Below are positions 1-7,862 of a stretch of DNA of 64,000 nt, piece by piece. The stretch comes from Flavobacterium proteolyticum. Its GTDB lineage: Bacteria > Bacteroidota > Bacteroidia > Flavobacteriales > Flavobacteriaceae. Position numbers and translations under genes: made by a program. The stretch lies in contig NZ_JADFTZ010000001.1 in assembly GCF_015223105.1 (NCBI RefSeq), positions 992,001-1,056,000 of the forward strand. Direction: 5' to 3'. The notes beneath the pieces are model-generated. The model worked only from the letters and a program-made list of their open reading frames with translations, did no database searches and was not told the DNA's origin. Position 1 is the first letter of the stretch; each line of letters begins with the position of its first letter.

Positions 1-1004
1 TTATGGCAGGTTATGGAGCTACTGCCGGTAATTATACTGTTTATTTTACAACAAACGTTTCAACTGAAGCAAATATAACATCAGGAACAGTATTACAGAC
101 AGCTACTACAATTGCTTCTGGCGCTTCAGTGTTAAGAAATCATAGTTTATTAGCTTTAGCAGGTCAAACGGGTTACATTGTTTTCAGACATAGTAATTTA
201 AATACTGCAACAGGTTTATTGTTGTTGGATTCTGTATTATTGACTTCTACTGTAAATACAAATGTTCAGACAACGGTTAATACAGCTACTAGTGGTAATA
301 ATAGTTTAAAAGGTGCAGGTACAGCTACTTTTTATGACTCAGTTGCAGCAAGAAATATAATGACAGGGATAACGGTTAATAGCGCTACTGATTTTGGATG
401 TACTTCTGTTGCTGTAACAAGATCTGGAACTGGGGCACTACAATATGGTTCAGTTACTGGGACTACTAACTATGCAATGTCAAAACAATTTACTATTACA
501 CCAACTAATGTTGTAACAGGAAATTCAACTATTACATTTTACTTTACTGAAGCTGAAATTGCAGGATGGGAAGCTGCTACTAGTAATACAAGATCATTAC
601 TTTATGTAGTTAGAGATGGTGTAACAAGAGAAATTCAACCAGTTACAATAGGTTCGTTTGGTGCTACTGGAGTAACATTAACAGCGACGTTTACAAATGG
701 TATACAAGGTGTTTATTCATTTGCAAAACAAGCAAGTTTACCAACTGAAAGTTTTGAGTTAACCGATATCAACTTGTATCCTAATCCAAATAACGGTACT
801 TTCTCAGTACAATTTACTCCTAGTTCAGATAAAATAGGTGTAACTGTTTTTGATATGAGAGGAAGAGTAATTTACGATAGAAGATATCAAAACAACGGAT
901 TATTCAACGAAACTATTCAGTTAGATAACGTTCAATCTGGAGTTTATTTAGTTAAAGTTCAAGATGGTTCAAGAAGCTTAACTAAGAAAATCGTGGTTGA
1001 GTAG
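1..1004 (+). CDS. T9SS-secreted adhesin-like protein, 5'-truncated
   Basis: The reading frame is open from the window edge, so the true start and signal peptide lie outside; about 333 residues are visible. The N-terminal visible part (YTVYFTT, then GQTGYIVFRHSN and LLLLDSVLLTS) resembles the end of a choice-of-anchor J / cleaved-adhesin beta-sandwich. A Thr/Ser-rich middle follows. The last ~80 residues are a type A T9SS sorting domain: LYPNPNNGTFSV, VFDMRGRVIYD, SGVYLVKVQDG and a basic end KKIVVE. The protein is therefore expected to cross the outer membrane by T9SS and be anchored or released at the surface. Substrate and catalytic domain, if any, are not visible. A strong terminator follows the stop. 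Confidence 0.85.
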   Translation, partial: MAGYGATAGNYTVYFTTNVSTEANITSGTVLQTATTIASGASVLRNHSLLALAGQTGYIVFRHSNLNTATGLLLLDSVLLTSTVNTNVQTTVNTATSGNNSLKGAGTATFYDSVAARNIMTGITVNSATDFGCTSVAVTRSGTGALQYGSVTGTTNYAMSKQFTITPTNVVTGNSTITFYFTEAEIAGWEAATSNTRSLLYVVRDGVTREIQPVTIGSFGATGVTLTATFTNGIQGVYSFAKQASLPTESFELTDINLYPNPNNGTFSVQFTPSSDKIGVTVFDMRGRVIYDRRYQNNGLFNETIQLDNVQSGVYLVKVQDGSRSLTKKIVVE

Positions 1005-1024
1005 CCAAAAGAGTTAAATACAAC

Positions 1025-1054
1025 AAAAAGGGAAGCTTTAAGCTTCCCTTTTTT
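1025..1054. terminator. Bidirectional intrinsic terminator
   Basis: A GC-containing stem (aaaaagggaagctt paired with aagcttcccttttt) is flanked by A and T runs. It lies between the convergent adhesin-like gene and pth and can stop transcription from both sides. Confidence 0.85.
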
Positions 1055-1670
1055 ATTTTCCATTATAAGCATTCATGGTGTTGTTTAAGCCTGCCAAAGC
1101 GAAAGATTTTATTATTTCAGAACTAATTTCTAATCGTTCTTTTAGTTTTTCTTTTTCTTCTTCTGACCATTCTCCTAAAACATAATCAACTTGTTGCCCC
1201 TTTTTAAAAGCATCACTAATTCCAAATCTATATCTAGGATACTCTGTTGAGTTTAATAATAATTGAATGTTTTTAAGTCCGTTATGACCGCCGTCACTTC
1301 CTTTGGTTTTTATTCGGATAGTTCCAAAGGCTAAATTTAAGTCGTCAGTAATGACCAACATATTTTCTTTTTCGATATTTTCTTTTTCTAACCAATATTT
1401 TACCGCTTTCCCACTCAAATTCATGTAGGTATTTGGTTTTAGCAATAGAAGTGTTCTTCCTTTTATTTTTAGTTCAGCAACTTCTCCTAATTTTACCGTT
1501 TGAAACGAAATCCCTTCTTGATTAGCAATATAATCTAAAATTTTAAAACCGATATTATGTCGTGTATTTGCGTATTCTGAGCCAATGTTTCCAAGCCCAA
1601 CGATTAAGAATTTCTTCATTGGAATAGTGTCTTGTTTTTGTTTCTTAATTAGATTTAATAACCAATTCAT
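1053..1670 (-). CDS. pth: Peptidyl-tRNA hydrolase
   Basis: Pth cleaves peptidyl-tRNAs that fall off stalled ribosomes, recycling tRNA in the cytoplasm. The core begins at KKFLIVGLGNIGSEY and carries the family landmarks TRHNIGF (catalytic His), LLKPNTYMNLSGKAV, DDLNLAFG and GSDGGHNGLKNI. I place the start at ATG 1670 (MNWLLNLIKK) because a -7 box TACTTTTG lies only four bases upstream. A longer TTG start at 1688 would overlap that box. The ATG at 1619 (MKKFLIV) gives the minimal conserved protein and is the main alternative. The terminator upstream suggests that transcription is separate from rplY. Confidence 0.95.
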   Translation of the reverse strand: MNWLLNLIKKQKQDTIPMKKFLIVGLGNIGSEYANTRHNIGFKILDYIANQEGISFQTVKLGEVAELKIKGRTLLLLKPNTYMNLSGKAVKYWLEKENIEKENMLVITDDLNLAFGTIRIKTKGSDGGHNGLKNIQLLLNSTEYPRYRFGISDAFKKGQQVDYVLGEWSEEEKEKLKERLEISSEIIKSFALAGLNNTMNAYNGK

Positions 1671-1674
1671 ATTA

Positions 1675-1682
1675 CAAAAGTA
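1675..1682 (-). promoter_or_regulatory. -7 box of the pth promoter (leaderless type)
   Basis: TACTTTTG on the minus strand matches the Bacteroidota -7 consensus TAnnTTTG. Only four bases separate it from ATG 1670, so the transcript would begin at or next to the start codon. No clear -33 TTG was seen. Confidence 0.55.
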
Positions 1683-1707
1683 ATGCAAAGTTTAGATACT
1701 GAAAAGC

Positions 1708-1742
1708 ATAAAAAAAGCACCAGTAAAAACTGATGCTTCTTT
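1708..1742 (-). terminator. Intrinsic terminator after rplY
   Basis: In minus-strand RNA aagcatcag pairs with ctggtgctt (one G-U pair) around an AU loop, followed by seven U. It sits 20 nt after the rplY stop. Confidence 0.75.
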
Positions 1743-1761
1743 TGTATGGCTTGTAAAGAAA

Positions 1762-2364
1762 TTATTTTTTCTTTTTTGCTCCTTTTTCTGCTTTTGCTGC
1801 TTCTTGAGCTGCTTTCATTGCCGCACGAGAAATTCTCACTTGACAAACTACAGTGTTATCTGGGTGCATTAATTTGAAATTGTTAGTTTCTAATTTAGTT
1901 ACATACAATTTATTACCCATTTGTAATTCTGAAATGTTAGCTTCAACAAAGTCAGGTAAGTTTTTAGGTAAAGCTTTTACTTTTAAACGACGTTGGTTTA
2001 AACGTAAAACACCTCCTAATAATACCCCTGGAGAAGTTCCTGTAACTTTAACTGGTACTTCCATGATGATTTCTTTGTCATCACTTAATTGGAAGAAGTC
2101 AATGTGTAAAATTTTGTCAGAAACTGGGTGAAATTGAATGTCTTGCATAATAACATTGTAAGACGTTCCGTTTAACTCAACTACAACTGTGTGTGCGTTT
2201 GGAGTGTAAACCAAATCTTTAAATGCTCTTTCGTCTGCAACAAAATGAACTGGTTGATTTCCTCCGTAGATAACGCAAGGAACCATTCCAGCATCACGTA
2301 CGGCTTTAGTTGCCTTTTTACCTACGTTTTCTCTTTCTGATCCTTTAATCGTAATTGATTTCAT
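1762..2364 (-). CDS. rplY: 50S ribosomal protein L25 (general stress protein CTC form)
   Basis: L25 binds 5S rRNA in the large ribosomal subunit. At 200 residues this is the long CTC/TL5 form: an N-terminal L25 domain ([20 protein letters not shown], then [23 protein letters not shown] and HIDFFQL) followed by the C-terminal beta domain ([18 protein letters not shown]) and a Lys/Ala-rich tail ending in KKKK. It lies 47 bp after prs in the same direction, the usual prs-rplY-pth order in Flavobacteriaceae. It is probably read from the prs promoter and ends at the hairpin before pth. Confidence 0.96.
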   Translation of the reverse strand: MKSITIKGSERENVGKKATKAVRDAGMVPCVIYGGNQPVHFVADERAFKDLVYTPNAHTVVVELNGTSYNVIMQDIQFHPVSDKILHIDFFQLSDDKEIIMEVPVKVTGTSPGVLLGGVLRLNQRRLKVKALPKNLPDFVEANISELQMGNKLYVTKLETNNFKLMHPDNTVVCQVRISRAAMKAAQEAAKAEKGAKKKK

Positions 2365-2411
2365 TGTAAAATATATATAATTAATAAATACTTATTAGAG
2401 TGGATTCTTGA

Positions 2412-3353
2412 TTACATCAAAAATTTACCACTAATTGAGTTGTTGTTTTGAACCATGTGCATTACTTCTGCAAATAATGGTGCACAACTTACCACTCTTA
2501 TTTTTTTTGATTCTTTTCTTAAAGGAATTGAATCGGTAACAATTAATTCTAATAATTTAGAATTTTCTATTTTTTCATACGCTTCACCTGATAAAATAGG
2601 GTGCGTACATATTGCTCTTACACTTAATGCTCCTTTTTCCATCATTACATCAGCAGCTTTTGCTAATGTGCCTCCAGTGTCAATCATGTCGTCAACTAAA
2701 ATAACATTTCTGCCTTTTACGTCTCCGATTAGCTCCATGGTGTCAATTACATTCGCTTTTTTTCTTTGCTTGTAACAAACGACAACATCAGATTCTAAAA
2801 ATTTAGAATATGCGTAAGCTCTTTTTGAACCTCCCATGTCTGGAGATGCGATAGTTAAATTTTCTAAATTTAAACTTCTCACATAAGGCAAAAAGATAGT
2901 AGAAGCAAACAAATGATCTACTGGTTTTTCAAAGAACCCTTGAATTTGATCGGCATGTAAATCCATGGTCATAATTCGGGTTGCTCCAGCAGTTTCTAAT
3001 AATTTTGCAACTAATTTTGCTCCAATTGGCACTCTTGGCTTGTCTTTTCTGTCTTGTCTTGCCCAACCAAAGTAAGGGATAACCGCTGTAATATGACGTG
3101 CTGATGCTCTTTTTGCTGCATCAATCATCAATAATAATTCCATTAAATTATCCGAACTTGGGAAAGTCGAACAAACAAGGAATACGCGCAATCCTCTTAT
3201 CGATTCTTCAAAAGAAGGCTGAAATTCGCCATCACTATATTTAGAGAACGTAATCTTACCTAGCGGAACGCCATACTTTTCAGCAATTTGTTCGGCTAAA
3301 TACACACTCTGAGAACATGCAAAAATTTTTGCTTCTGGTTCTTGATACAGCAT
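2412..3353 (-). CDS. prs: Ribose-phosphate pyrophosphokinase
   Basis: It makes PRPP from ribose 5-phosphate and ATP for nucleotide, His, Trp and NAD synthesis in the cytoplasm. The 313-residue length is normal. Visible landmarks are FSKYSDGEFQPSFEESIRG (N-terminal half), YFGWARQDRKDKPRVPI (catalytic flexible loop), MDLHADQIQGFF and the PRPP-binding loop VILVDDMIDTGGTLAKAA. First gene of the prs-rplY pair. A -7 box TAAATTTG lies about 50 bp upstream. Confidence 0.97.
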   Translation of the reverse strand: MLYQEPEAKIFACSQSVYLAEQIAEKYGVPLGKITFSKYSDGEFQPSFEESIRGLRVFLVCSTFPSSDNLMELLLMIDAAKRASARHITAVIPYFGWARQDRKDKPRVPIGAKLVAKLLETAGATRIMTMDLHADQIQGFFEKPVDHLFASTIFLPYVRSLNLENLTIASPDMGGSKRAYAYSKFLESDVVVCYKQRKKANVIDTMELIGDVKGRNVILVDDMIDTGGTLAKAADVMMEKGALSVRAICTHPILSGEAYEKIENSKLLELIVTDSIPLRKESKKIRVVSCAPLFAEVMHMVQNNNSISGKFLM

Positions 3354-3404
3354 GTTAATTTATTGTTTAGTAGTTAGTTAGTGTTGTGTCGTGTTAACGA
3401 GGTG

Positions 3405-3412
3405 CAAATTTA
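3405..3412 (-). promoter_or_regulatory. -7 box of the prs promoter
   Basis: TAAATTTG on the minus strand, followed by CACC, a continuation also seen at other promoters in this window. It gives a leader of about 45-50 nt to the prs ATG. Confidence 0.55.
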
Positions 3413-3477
3413 GAAATAAAATCGAACTCTGAAAGGATATTTTTAACTATTTTTTTATGAATTGCAGAAATATTTTT

Positions 3478-3485
3478 TACATTTG
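3478..3485 (+). promoter_or_regulatory. -7 box of the tRNA-Leu promoter
   Basis: TACATTTG followed by CACCC lies 34 nt upstream of the mature tRNA. It fits the TAnnTTTG consensus; the -33 element is not clear. Confidence 0.5.
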
Positions 3486-3519
3486 CACCCACTTAATGAT
3501 ACAAATATCATTTTCCATT

Positions 3520-3599
3520 GCCCGGATGGCGGAATTGGTAGACGCGCACGACTCAAACTCGTGTACTTAGGTGTGTGGGTTCGATTCCCACTCCGGGTA
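3520..3599 (+). tRNA. tRNA-Leu (anticodon CAA)
   Basis: The cloverleaf can be drawn by eye. The acceptor stem is gcccgga with tccgggt. The D-arm contains aattggtaga. The anticodon stem is cacga with tcgtg around loop ctcaaac, so the anticodon is CAA and reads UUG. A longer variable region follows, then the T-arm gtggg-ttcgatt-cccac, with discriminator A. The 3' CCA is not encoded. Confidence 0.93.
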
Positions 3600-3604
3600 C
3601 TAAA

Positions 3605-3641
3605 TGAGACTTATCAGGTTTTCTTGGTAAGTCTTTTTTTA
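3605..3641 (+). terminator. Terminator after tRNA-Leu
   Basis: gacttat pairs with gtaagtc across a short loop and runs into seven T, five bases after the tRNA. The remaining ~150 bp to the next hairpin show no gene or clear motif. Confidence 0.7.
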
Positions 3642-3790
3642 TTTTTACTACCACAAATGCTTTGAAAAGCAATTAGTTAGTTCAAATAAAGTGCCTGCTT
3701 TTGAGGTTAGATATTCTTTTTTTTTAAGTGAATATTGTAAGCCTTCAGGAAATAGTAATTTTTGTAAAACTCTTTTTAAGTTTTATTTGT

Positions 3791-3825
3791 AAAAAAAGCC
3801 GCTCAATTTTTTTGCGGCTTTTTTA
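3791..3825. terminator. Terminator of the amylase/sus operon
   Basis: aaaagccgc pairs with gcggctttt across an 11-nt loop, with A and T runs on both flanks. It lies just after the amylase stop and can also act on plus-strand readthrough from the tRNA. Confidence 0.8.
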
Positions 3826-3838
3826 ATTAACTATAAAC

Positions 3839-6730
3839 TTATTCTTTTATTAATTTTTTTGATTGGCTTATACCATTACTATCTGTTATTTTTATTAAAT
3901 ACATTCCAGTTTCAAGATTAGTAATATCTAGTTGTTGATTAGAGATTACATCTGAAAATGTCTTTATTAATTGTCCAGTCATTGAATAAATCTCAACATG
4001 GGTTACGTCTGCAGAAAGAGCAAAACTGTTTCGTGTTGGATTTGGATATATGTCAATGTTGCTTTTTATCACTTCTAAATCGTTAGAAGATAAAGTTGAA
4101 GGTTTATTTCCATATACTCTAAATTGTCCCGGAGTTAAAGCGATCGTTGCTGTTGGACTAGTAATCGTTACAGGAGTGTTATCCATTAAATTATACCAGG
4201 TCATTGGATAGGTATATACATCTGTTGGGAAACTAGGGTTTATACTTTGATTTGCTACAGAAAAGTTAGCAATAACAACTACATTCCGCAACTGAGTAGT
4301 TGGGTAAGCATTGTTATATACATACAATCTTTGACGGATGTTACTTCCATCTGGACTAATTGCAAAGTCAGAACTAAATACTGGTTCAGAAGTTTTTAGG
4401 CTAATTAATTTTGACCAATCGCTCAAAATAGCTGTTCTCCTGGTATCCGACAACCAGTTTTGAGTCCATTGCACTTGTTCTTTAGTATCTAATTTACAAT
4501 CACCAGGATAGAATGTACCTTCGTCGTTAACAGTTCCATTAGCACAGGTGTAAATAGATTGATTGTTGCCTAATTCAGCGAAATGCCAAATCATCTTTGG
4601 ACCGGGAACAAGAATACTCATTGCTCCTAAAGCTCCCATTCTAGATAATGCATTGGTTAAATTACCATTGACTGGTGAAGTTCCACCACCATTGCCATAA
4701 GTTACAGCTTCATACATCATTCTATCTTTATCATGACTTTCTGGATATCCAATTAATCTTTTTCCAGAAAATCCGCGACTTGTATGCCCCATTCTAGAAA
4801 TATTTTGTGTTGAGAATCCCATAGCAAGTTCTTTATATTGCGTATACATTTCTCCCCACATCATAATTCCTTTTCCTTCTCCTAATCTGTAATTTGCCCA
4901 TTGCTGTTCTTCATTATCAGTTCCTAAATGTTCAAATATTACATAATGGTCATTATCTAAGCTCCAAGAATAATCTGCATATTCTTTTAATACATCTACA
5001 CGATCTTGTTGATATGCATTAGTACATGCATCATCTCCTGAATTGCAGTTTTGGGTAAATCCTTTGGTTAAATCCCAACGGAAACCATCTATTTTGTATT
5101 CTGTTATCCAATGTTTGATAGTTTGTTTTACATAGTTTTTGGTTAGTGTTGAAGAATGATTAAAATCTTCTCCCACGCTATAACTATGTCTTGCTGTAGT
5201 GTTAAAATAAGGATTATCACTAGCTGGCCCACCCCAACCGTCTCCATCAGGATCGTTCATCCACATTCTTATCATTGGATTTCTTCCAAATGCGTGATTG
5301 AAAGCAATATCAAGAATAACTGCGATACCATTTTGATGACATAAATCTACCAATTCTTTCAGTTTTTCTGGTGTTCCATAGAATTTATCTAAAGCCATAT
5401 GAAAAGCAGTGTTGTAACCCCAACTTTCATTTCCTTCAAATTCCATAACTGGCATTAATTCGATAGCATTAATCCCTAAGTTTTTGAAGTATTGAATTCT
5501 ATCAATAATGTTTTGATAACTTCTATTGGCATCGAAATCACGCACCAATAATTCGTAAACTACTAGTTTGTCTTTATTTGGTTTTGTAAAGTTGGTTACT
5601 TGCCAATTATAAGGAGTTGTTCCAGTTTTAAACCAAGTTACTTCACGTTCTTGTCCGGAAGGATATGTTGGTAAACTAGGAAAATTAGTACTTGAAATGC
5701 CTGAATCATCGTATGGAGATAGAACCATAGTTGAGCAAGGGTCAGCAACTTTTACTAAAGCTGGAGAATTAGCAATAGGAGTTTGATCCACTACCCAATA
5801 TTGATAGGTGTTGTTGGCTCCAGGAGTGAGTCCAGTAAGTTCTAGCCAAAATTTACCATTTGAAGGATCTTTCTTCATTGCAAAGCTACTGTTTGGTGTG
5901 TAGTTGTTAAAACTACCAGCCACATAAACAAAATCTTTACCAGGGGCTTCTAAAACTAAGGTAGCTCTAGTGTTGTCGGAAGTGTTATAGTTGATTCCGT
6001 TTACTAAACCTAGGGGAATTGCTTGAGAAGTACTTCCTGGATTTACAATTACTGAAAATCTTCTTGTTATAGTGGAAGCTCCTAAAGTTACTTCTAATTC
6101 ATAACTTGTATTTGTTGTAATATTGGTATGATTAAAAGAATAACTCGATGTAGTATTTGTATTTATACTTGTTCCATTAGCCTTTAAATTATATAAAGCA
6201 TTTCCGCCGGTATTGGTTGCAGCAATGTTTAAATTACCTCCAGAATTAATAATGGTAGCACTATTGTTAGACGGAGCAGTTAAGTTGACTTGAAAAGTAC
6301 CTACATTGAAGATAAAATCACCACAAGATGGAGGTAGTTTTAAAGTTTGGCTTCCGTTTGCATTCCTAAAAACCATTCCTAATTTTGTAGCATTGGCTTG
6401 TTGCGTTCCATTTAAACCAAAATAAGTGCTAGGAGTTAAGGTTATACTCCATGTGCCATTTCCGTTATTTGTCATTAATCCAACGCTGTCGTCTTGACCC
6501 CAGTTTCCTACTACTGAAAAACCAAATGCATTGCTGTCGTCTCCAATTCCTGCGTGCATATATACTTTAGTTGGGGTTGTTCCCATAAGATTACATGCTT
6601 GAGCCACTGTTGAGACTGTGATTGTAATTTGATCCGTAACATTAAAACTGCTGGGGGTGATGGTTACTTGTGCATTAGCAAAGAATAGATTGCTTAACGT
6701 TAGTAACAATGTAAATATTATTTTTTTCAT
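3839..6730 (-). CDS. Secreted GH13 alpha-amylase with T9SS sorting tail
   Basis: This is an extracellular alpha-1,4-glucan hydrolase that would start starch breakdown outside the cell. Of 963 residues, ~1-20 are a signal peptide (ends FFANAQ). An N-terminal Ig-like part and a CBM48-like part (around FVYVAGSFNNYTP) precede the (beta/alpha)8 domain. GH13 landmarks are GINAIELMPVMEFEGNESWGYN, DIAFNHAFG, GFRWDLTKGF (nucleophile Asp ~554), VIFEHLG (Glu ~600) and YPESHDKDR (Asp ~667). The C-terminal ~80 residues are a T9SS type A domain (IYPNPTRNSFALS, MYLIKI, KKLIKE). Last gene of the susCDE operon, but a hairpin with a U-run lies directly upstream. Exact product specificity cannot be read from sequence. 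Confidence 0.93.
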   Translation of the reverse strand: MKKIIFTLLLTLSNLFFANAQVTITPSSFNVTDQITITVSTVAQACNLMGTTPTKVYMHAGIGDDSNAFGFSVVGNWGQDDSVGLMTNNGNGTWSITLTPSTYFGLNGTQQANATKLGMVFRNANGSQTLKLPPSCGDFIFNVGTFQVNLTAPSNNSATIINSGGNLNIAATNTGGNALYNLKANGTSINTNTTSSYSFNHTNITTNTSYELEVTLGASTITRRFSVIVNPGSTSQAIPLGLVNGINYNTSDNTRATLVLEAPGKDFVYVAGSFNNYTPNSSFAMKKDPSNGKFWLELTGLTPGANNTYQYWVVDQTPIANSPALVKVADPCSTMVLSPYDDSGISSTNFPSLPTYPSGQEREVTWFKTGTTPYNWQVTNFTKPNKDKLVVYELLVRDFDANRSYQNIIDRIQYFKNLGINAIELMPVMEFEGNESWGYNTAFHMALDKFYGTPEKLKELVDLCHQNGIAVILDIAFNHAFGRNPMIRMWMNDPDGDGWGGPASDNPYFNTTARHSYSVGEDFNHSSTLTKNYVKQTIKHWITEYKIDGFRWDLTKGFTQNCNSGDDACTNAYQQDRVDVLKEYADYSWSLDNDHYVIFEHLGTDNEEQQWANYRLGEGKGIMMWGEMYTQYKELAMGFSTQNISRMGHTSRGFSGKRLIGYPESHDKDRMMYEAVTYGNGGGTSPVNGNLTNALSRMGALGAMSILVPGPKMIWHFAELGNNQSIYTCANGTVNDEGTFYPGDCKLDTKEQVQWTQNWLSDTRRTAILSDWSKLISLKTSEPVFSSDFAISPDGSNIRQRLYVYNNAYPTTQLRNVVVIANFSVANQSINPSFPTDVYTYPMTWYNLMDNTPVTITSPTATIALTPGQFRVYGNKPSTLSSNDLEVIKSNIDIYPNPTRNSFALSADVTHVEIYSMTGQLIKTFSDVISNQQLDITNLETGMYLIKITDSNGISQSKKLIKE

Positions 6731-6742
6731 AGCTGTAAATGG

Positions 6743-6771
6743 AAAAAAGGGCTGCTTTATAGCAGCCCTTT
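6743..6771 (-). terminator. Intra-operon hairpin with U-run (possible attenuator)
   Basis: An 11-bp stem (aaagggctgct with agcagcccttt) and tetraloop, followed on the minus strand by six U, fits an intrinsic terminator. It lies between the susE stop and the amylase start, only 12 nt before the latter, and no promoter box is visible after it. It may reduce readthrough into the amylase or protect the upstream mRNA. Confidence 0.65.
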
Positions 6772-6781
6772 ATAATTTAAA

Positions 6782-7843
6782 TTAAAGAGCAATTAACTCG
6801 TAAGTGTATCTTCTAGGATTAGATAAATCTAAAATAACTTTATAATTTCCTGCAGGACCAGAGAAAGTTAAATCTCCTCCGTCAACTAAGAAACCATCAG
6901 CATTAACAGTTCCTAAATCAAAACCATTGCTCCATGCATTGTTTCCTCTAAATTTGAATGCTCCTGGTACTAATGCGATACTAGCAATTTCTAATTTTTT
7001 TGTCGTTGGGTTATAAGTTAAATCTGTATCAGAATCCCATCCTGTAGGAGTCGCTGCTCCGATGATTCCCCAACTAACTGGAGCAACATTGTAAGTGCCT
7101 GTTGCTGGGTTTGCTCTTACTCTGTAATAACCTGTTACAGCACTGCAATCACTTTCACCTGTTTCAACTAATATTCCAGTAAAAGAACCATCATCACCAT
7201 AATCTGTATTTCCCCAGTTGAAATTTCCAACTGCATCAGGTGCGACAAATTTAAATCCTCCGTCTAACATCATATAACCTTCATAATCGGTAGCTCCAAA
7301 GGCAGATGATGCAATTCTTGGGGCTGTTGGTGGATTCCATCCTTGATGATTTCCTGCTACTGCAAGTTTAGGAAGTTCAGTTGAATATGGTGTTACTAAA
7401 TAATTAATAACATTTGAATATTGTACTTCACTTGATTGTGACCCAACTGATGATTTTATTCTTACATCAATTGAACCCTGTGAAAATGGGGTTAGTCCTA
7501 CTGTTGCTACAGCACCATTTAGTGCGTCAGAATTAATTGTAATGTAAGTATTTGTTGTACTAGATATTGTGAAAGGAGTGTCAAAGTTGTCTCCTGTTTT
7601 ATCAATTTCTATTTCATAAGTTATCTCAGTTGGTGTAGAGCCATATTTTGCATCTTCCCAAGAAAGAGATAATCCCGGATTAAGAGGAGTTGTAGCGCTT
7701 AATACGACTTCATCACCAGATGTTGGTGTTAAAATTTGAAACGATCCTTCTGGTGTTAAGTAGGATAAGTCTTGCTCATCTTCACAAGAAATTAGACTTG
7801 CTATTAAAGCAATCGATAAAAATGATTTAACTATATTTTTCAT
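6782..7843 (-). CDS. susE: SusE-like outer-membrane lipoprotein
   Basis: This is a surface glucan-binding accessory of the Sus system. The signal peptide ends in a lipobox (ASLISC, Cys ~20), so it is lipidated. The N-terminal ~130 residues are a SusE-type Ig domain (LTPTSGDEVVLSATTPLNPG, LSWEDAKYG). Two starch-binding-like beta modules follow (PKLAVAGNHQGWNPPTAP with FKFVAPDAVGNFNWG; then GIIGAATPTGWDSDTDLTY with GAFKFRGNNAWS). The 353-residue length suits SusE. It sits 19 bp after susD in the same operon. SusE and SusF are hard to separate by sequence alone, but the position supports SusE. Confidence 0.9.
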   Translation of the reverse strand: MKNIVKSFLSIALIASLISCEDEQDLSYLTPEGSFQILTPTSGDEVVLSATTPLNPGLSLSWEDAKYGSTPTEITYEIEIDKTGDNFDTPFTISSTTNTYITINSDALNGAVATVGLTPFSQGSIDVRIKSSVGSQSSEVQYSNVINYLVTPYSTELPKLAVAGNHQGWNPPTAPRIASSAFGATDYEGYMMLDGGFKFVAPDAVGNFNWGNTDYGDDGSFTGILVETGESDCSAVTGYYRVRANPATGTYNVAPVSWGIIGAATPTGWDSDTDLTYNPTTKKLEIASIALVPGAFKFRGNNAWSNGFDLGTVNADGFLVDGGDLTFSGPAGNYKVILDLSNPRRYTYELIAL

Positions 7844-7862
7844 ATTTTCTATTTAGTTTTGA

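Noticed and set aside
3600..3790. Gap after tRNA-Leu considered for a second tRNA or small gene
   Set aside because: Only the tRNA terminator is visible; no cloverleaf or credible frame.
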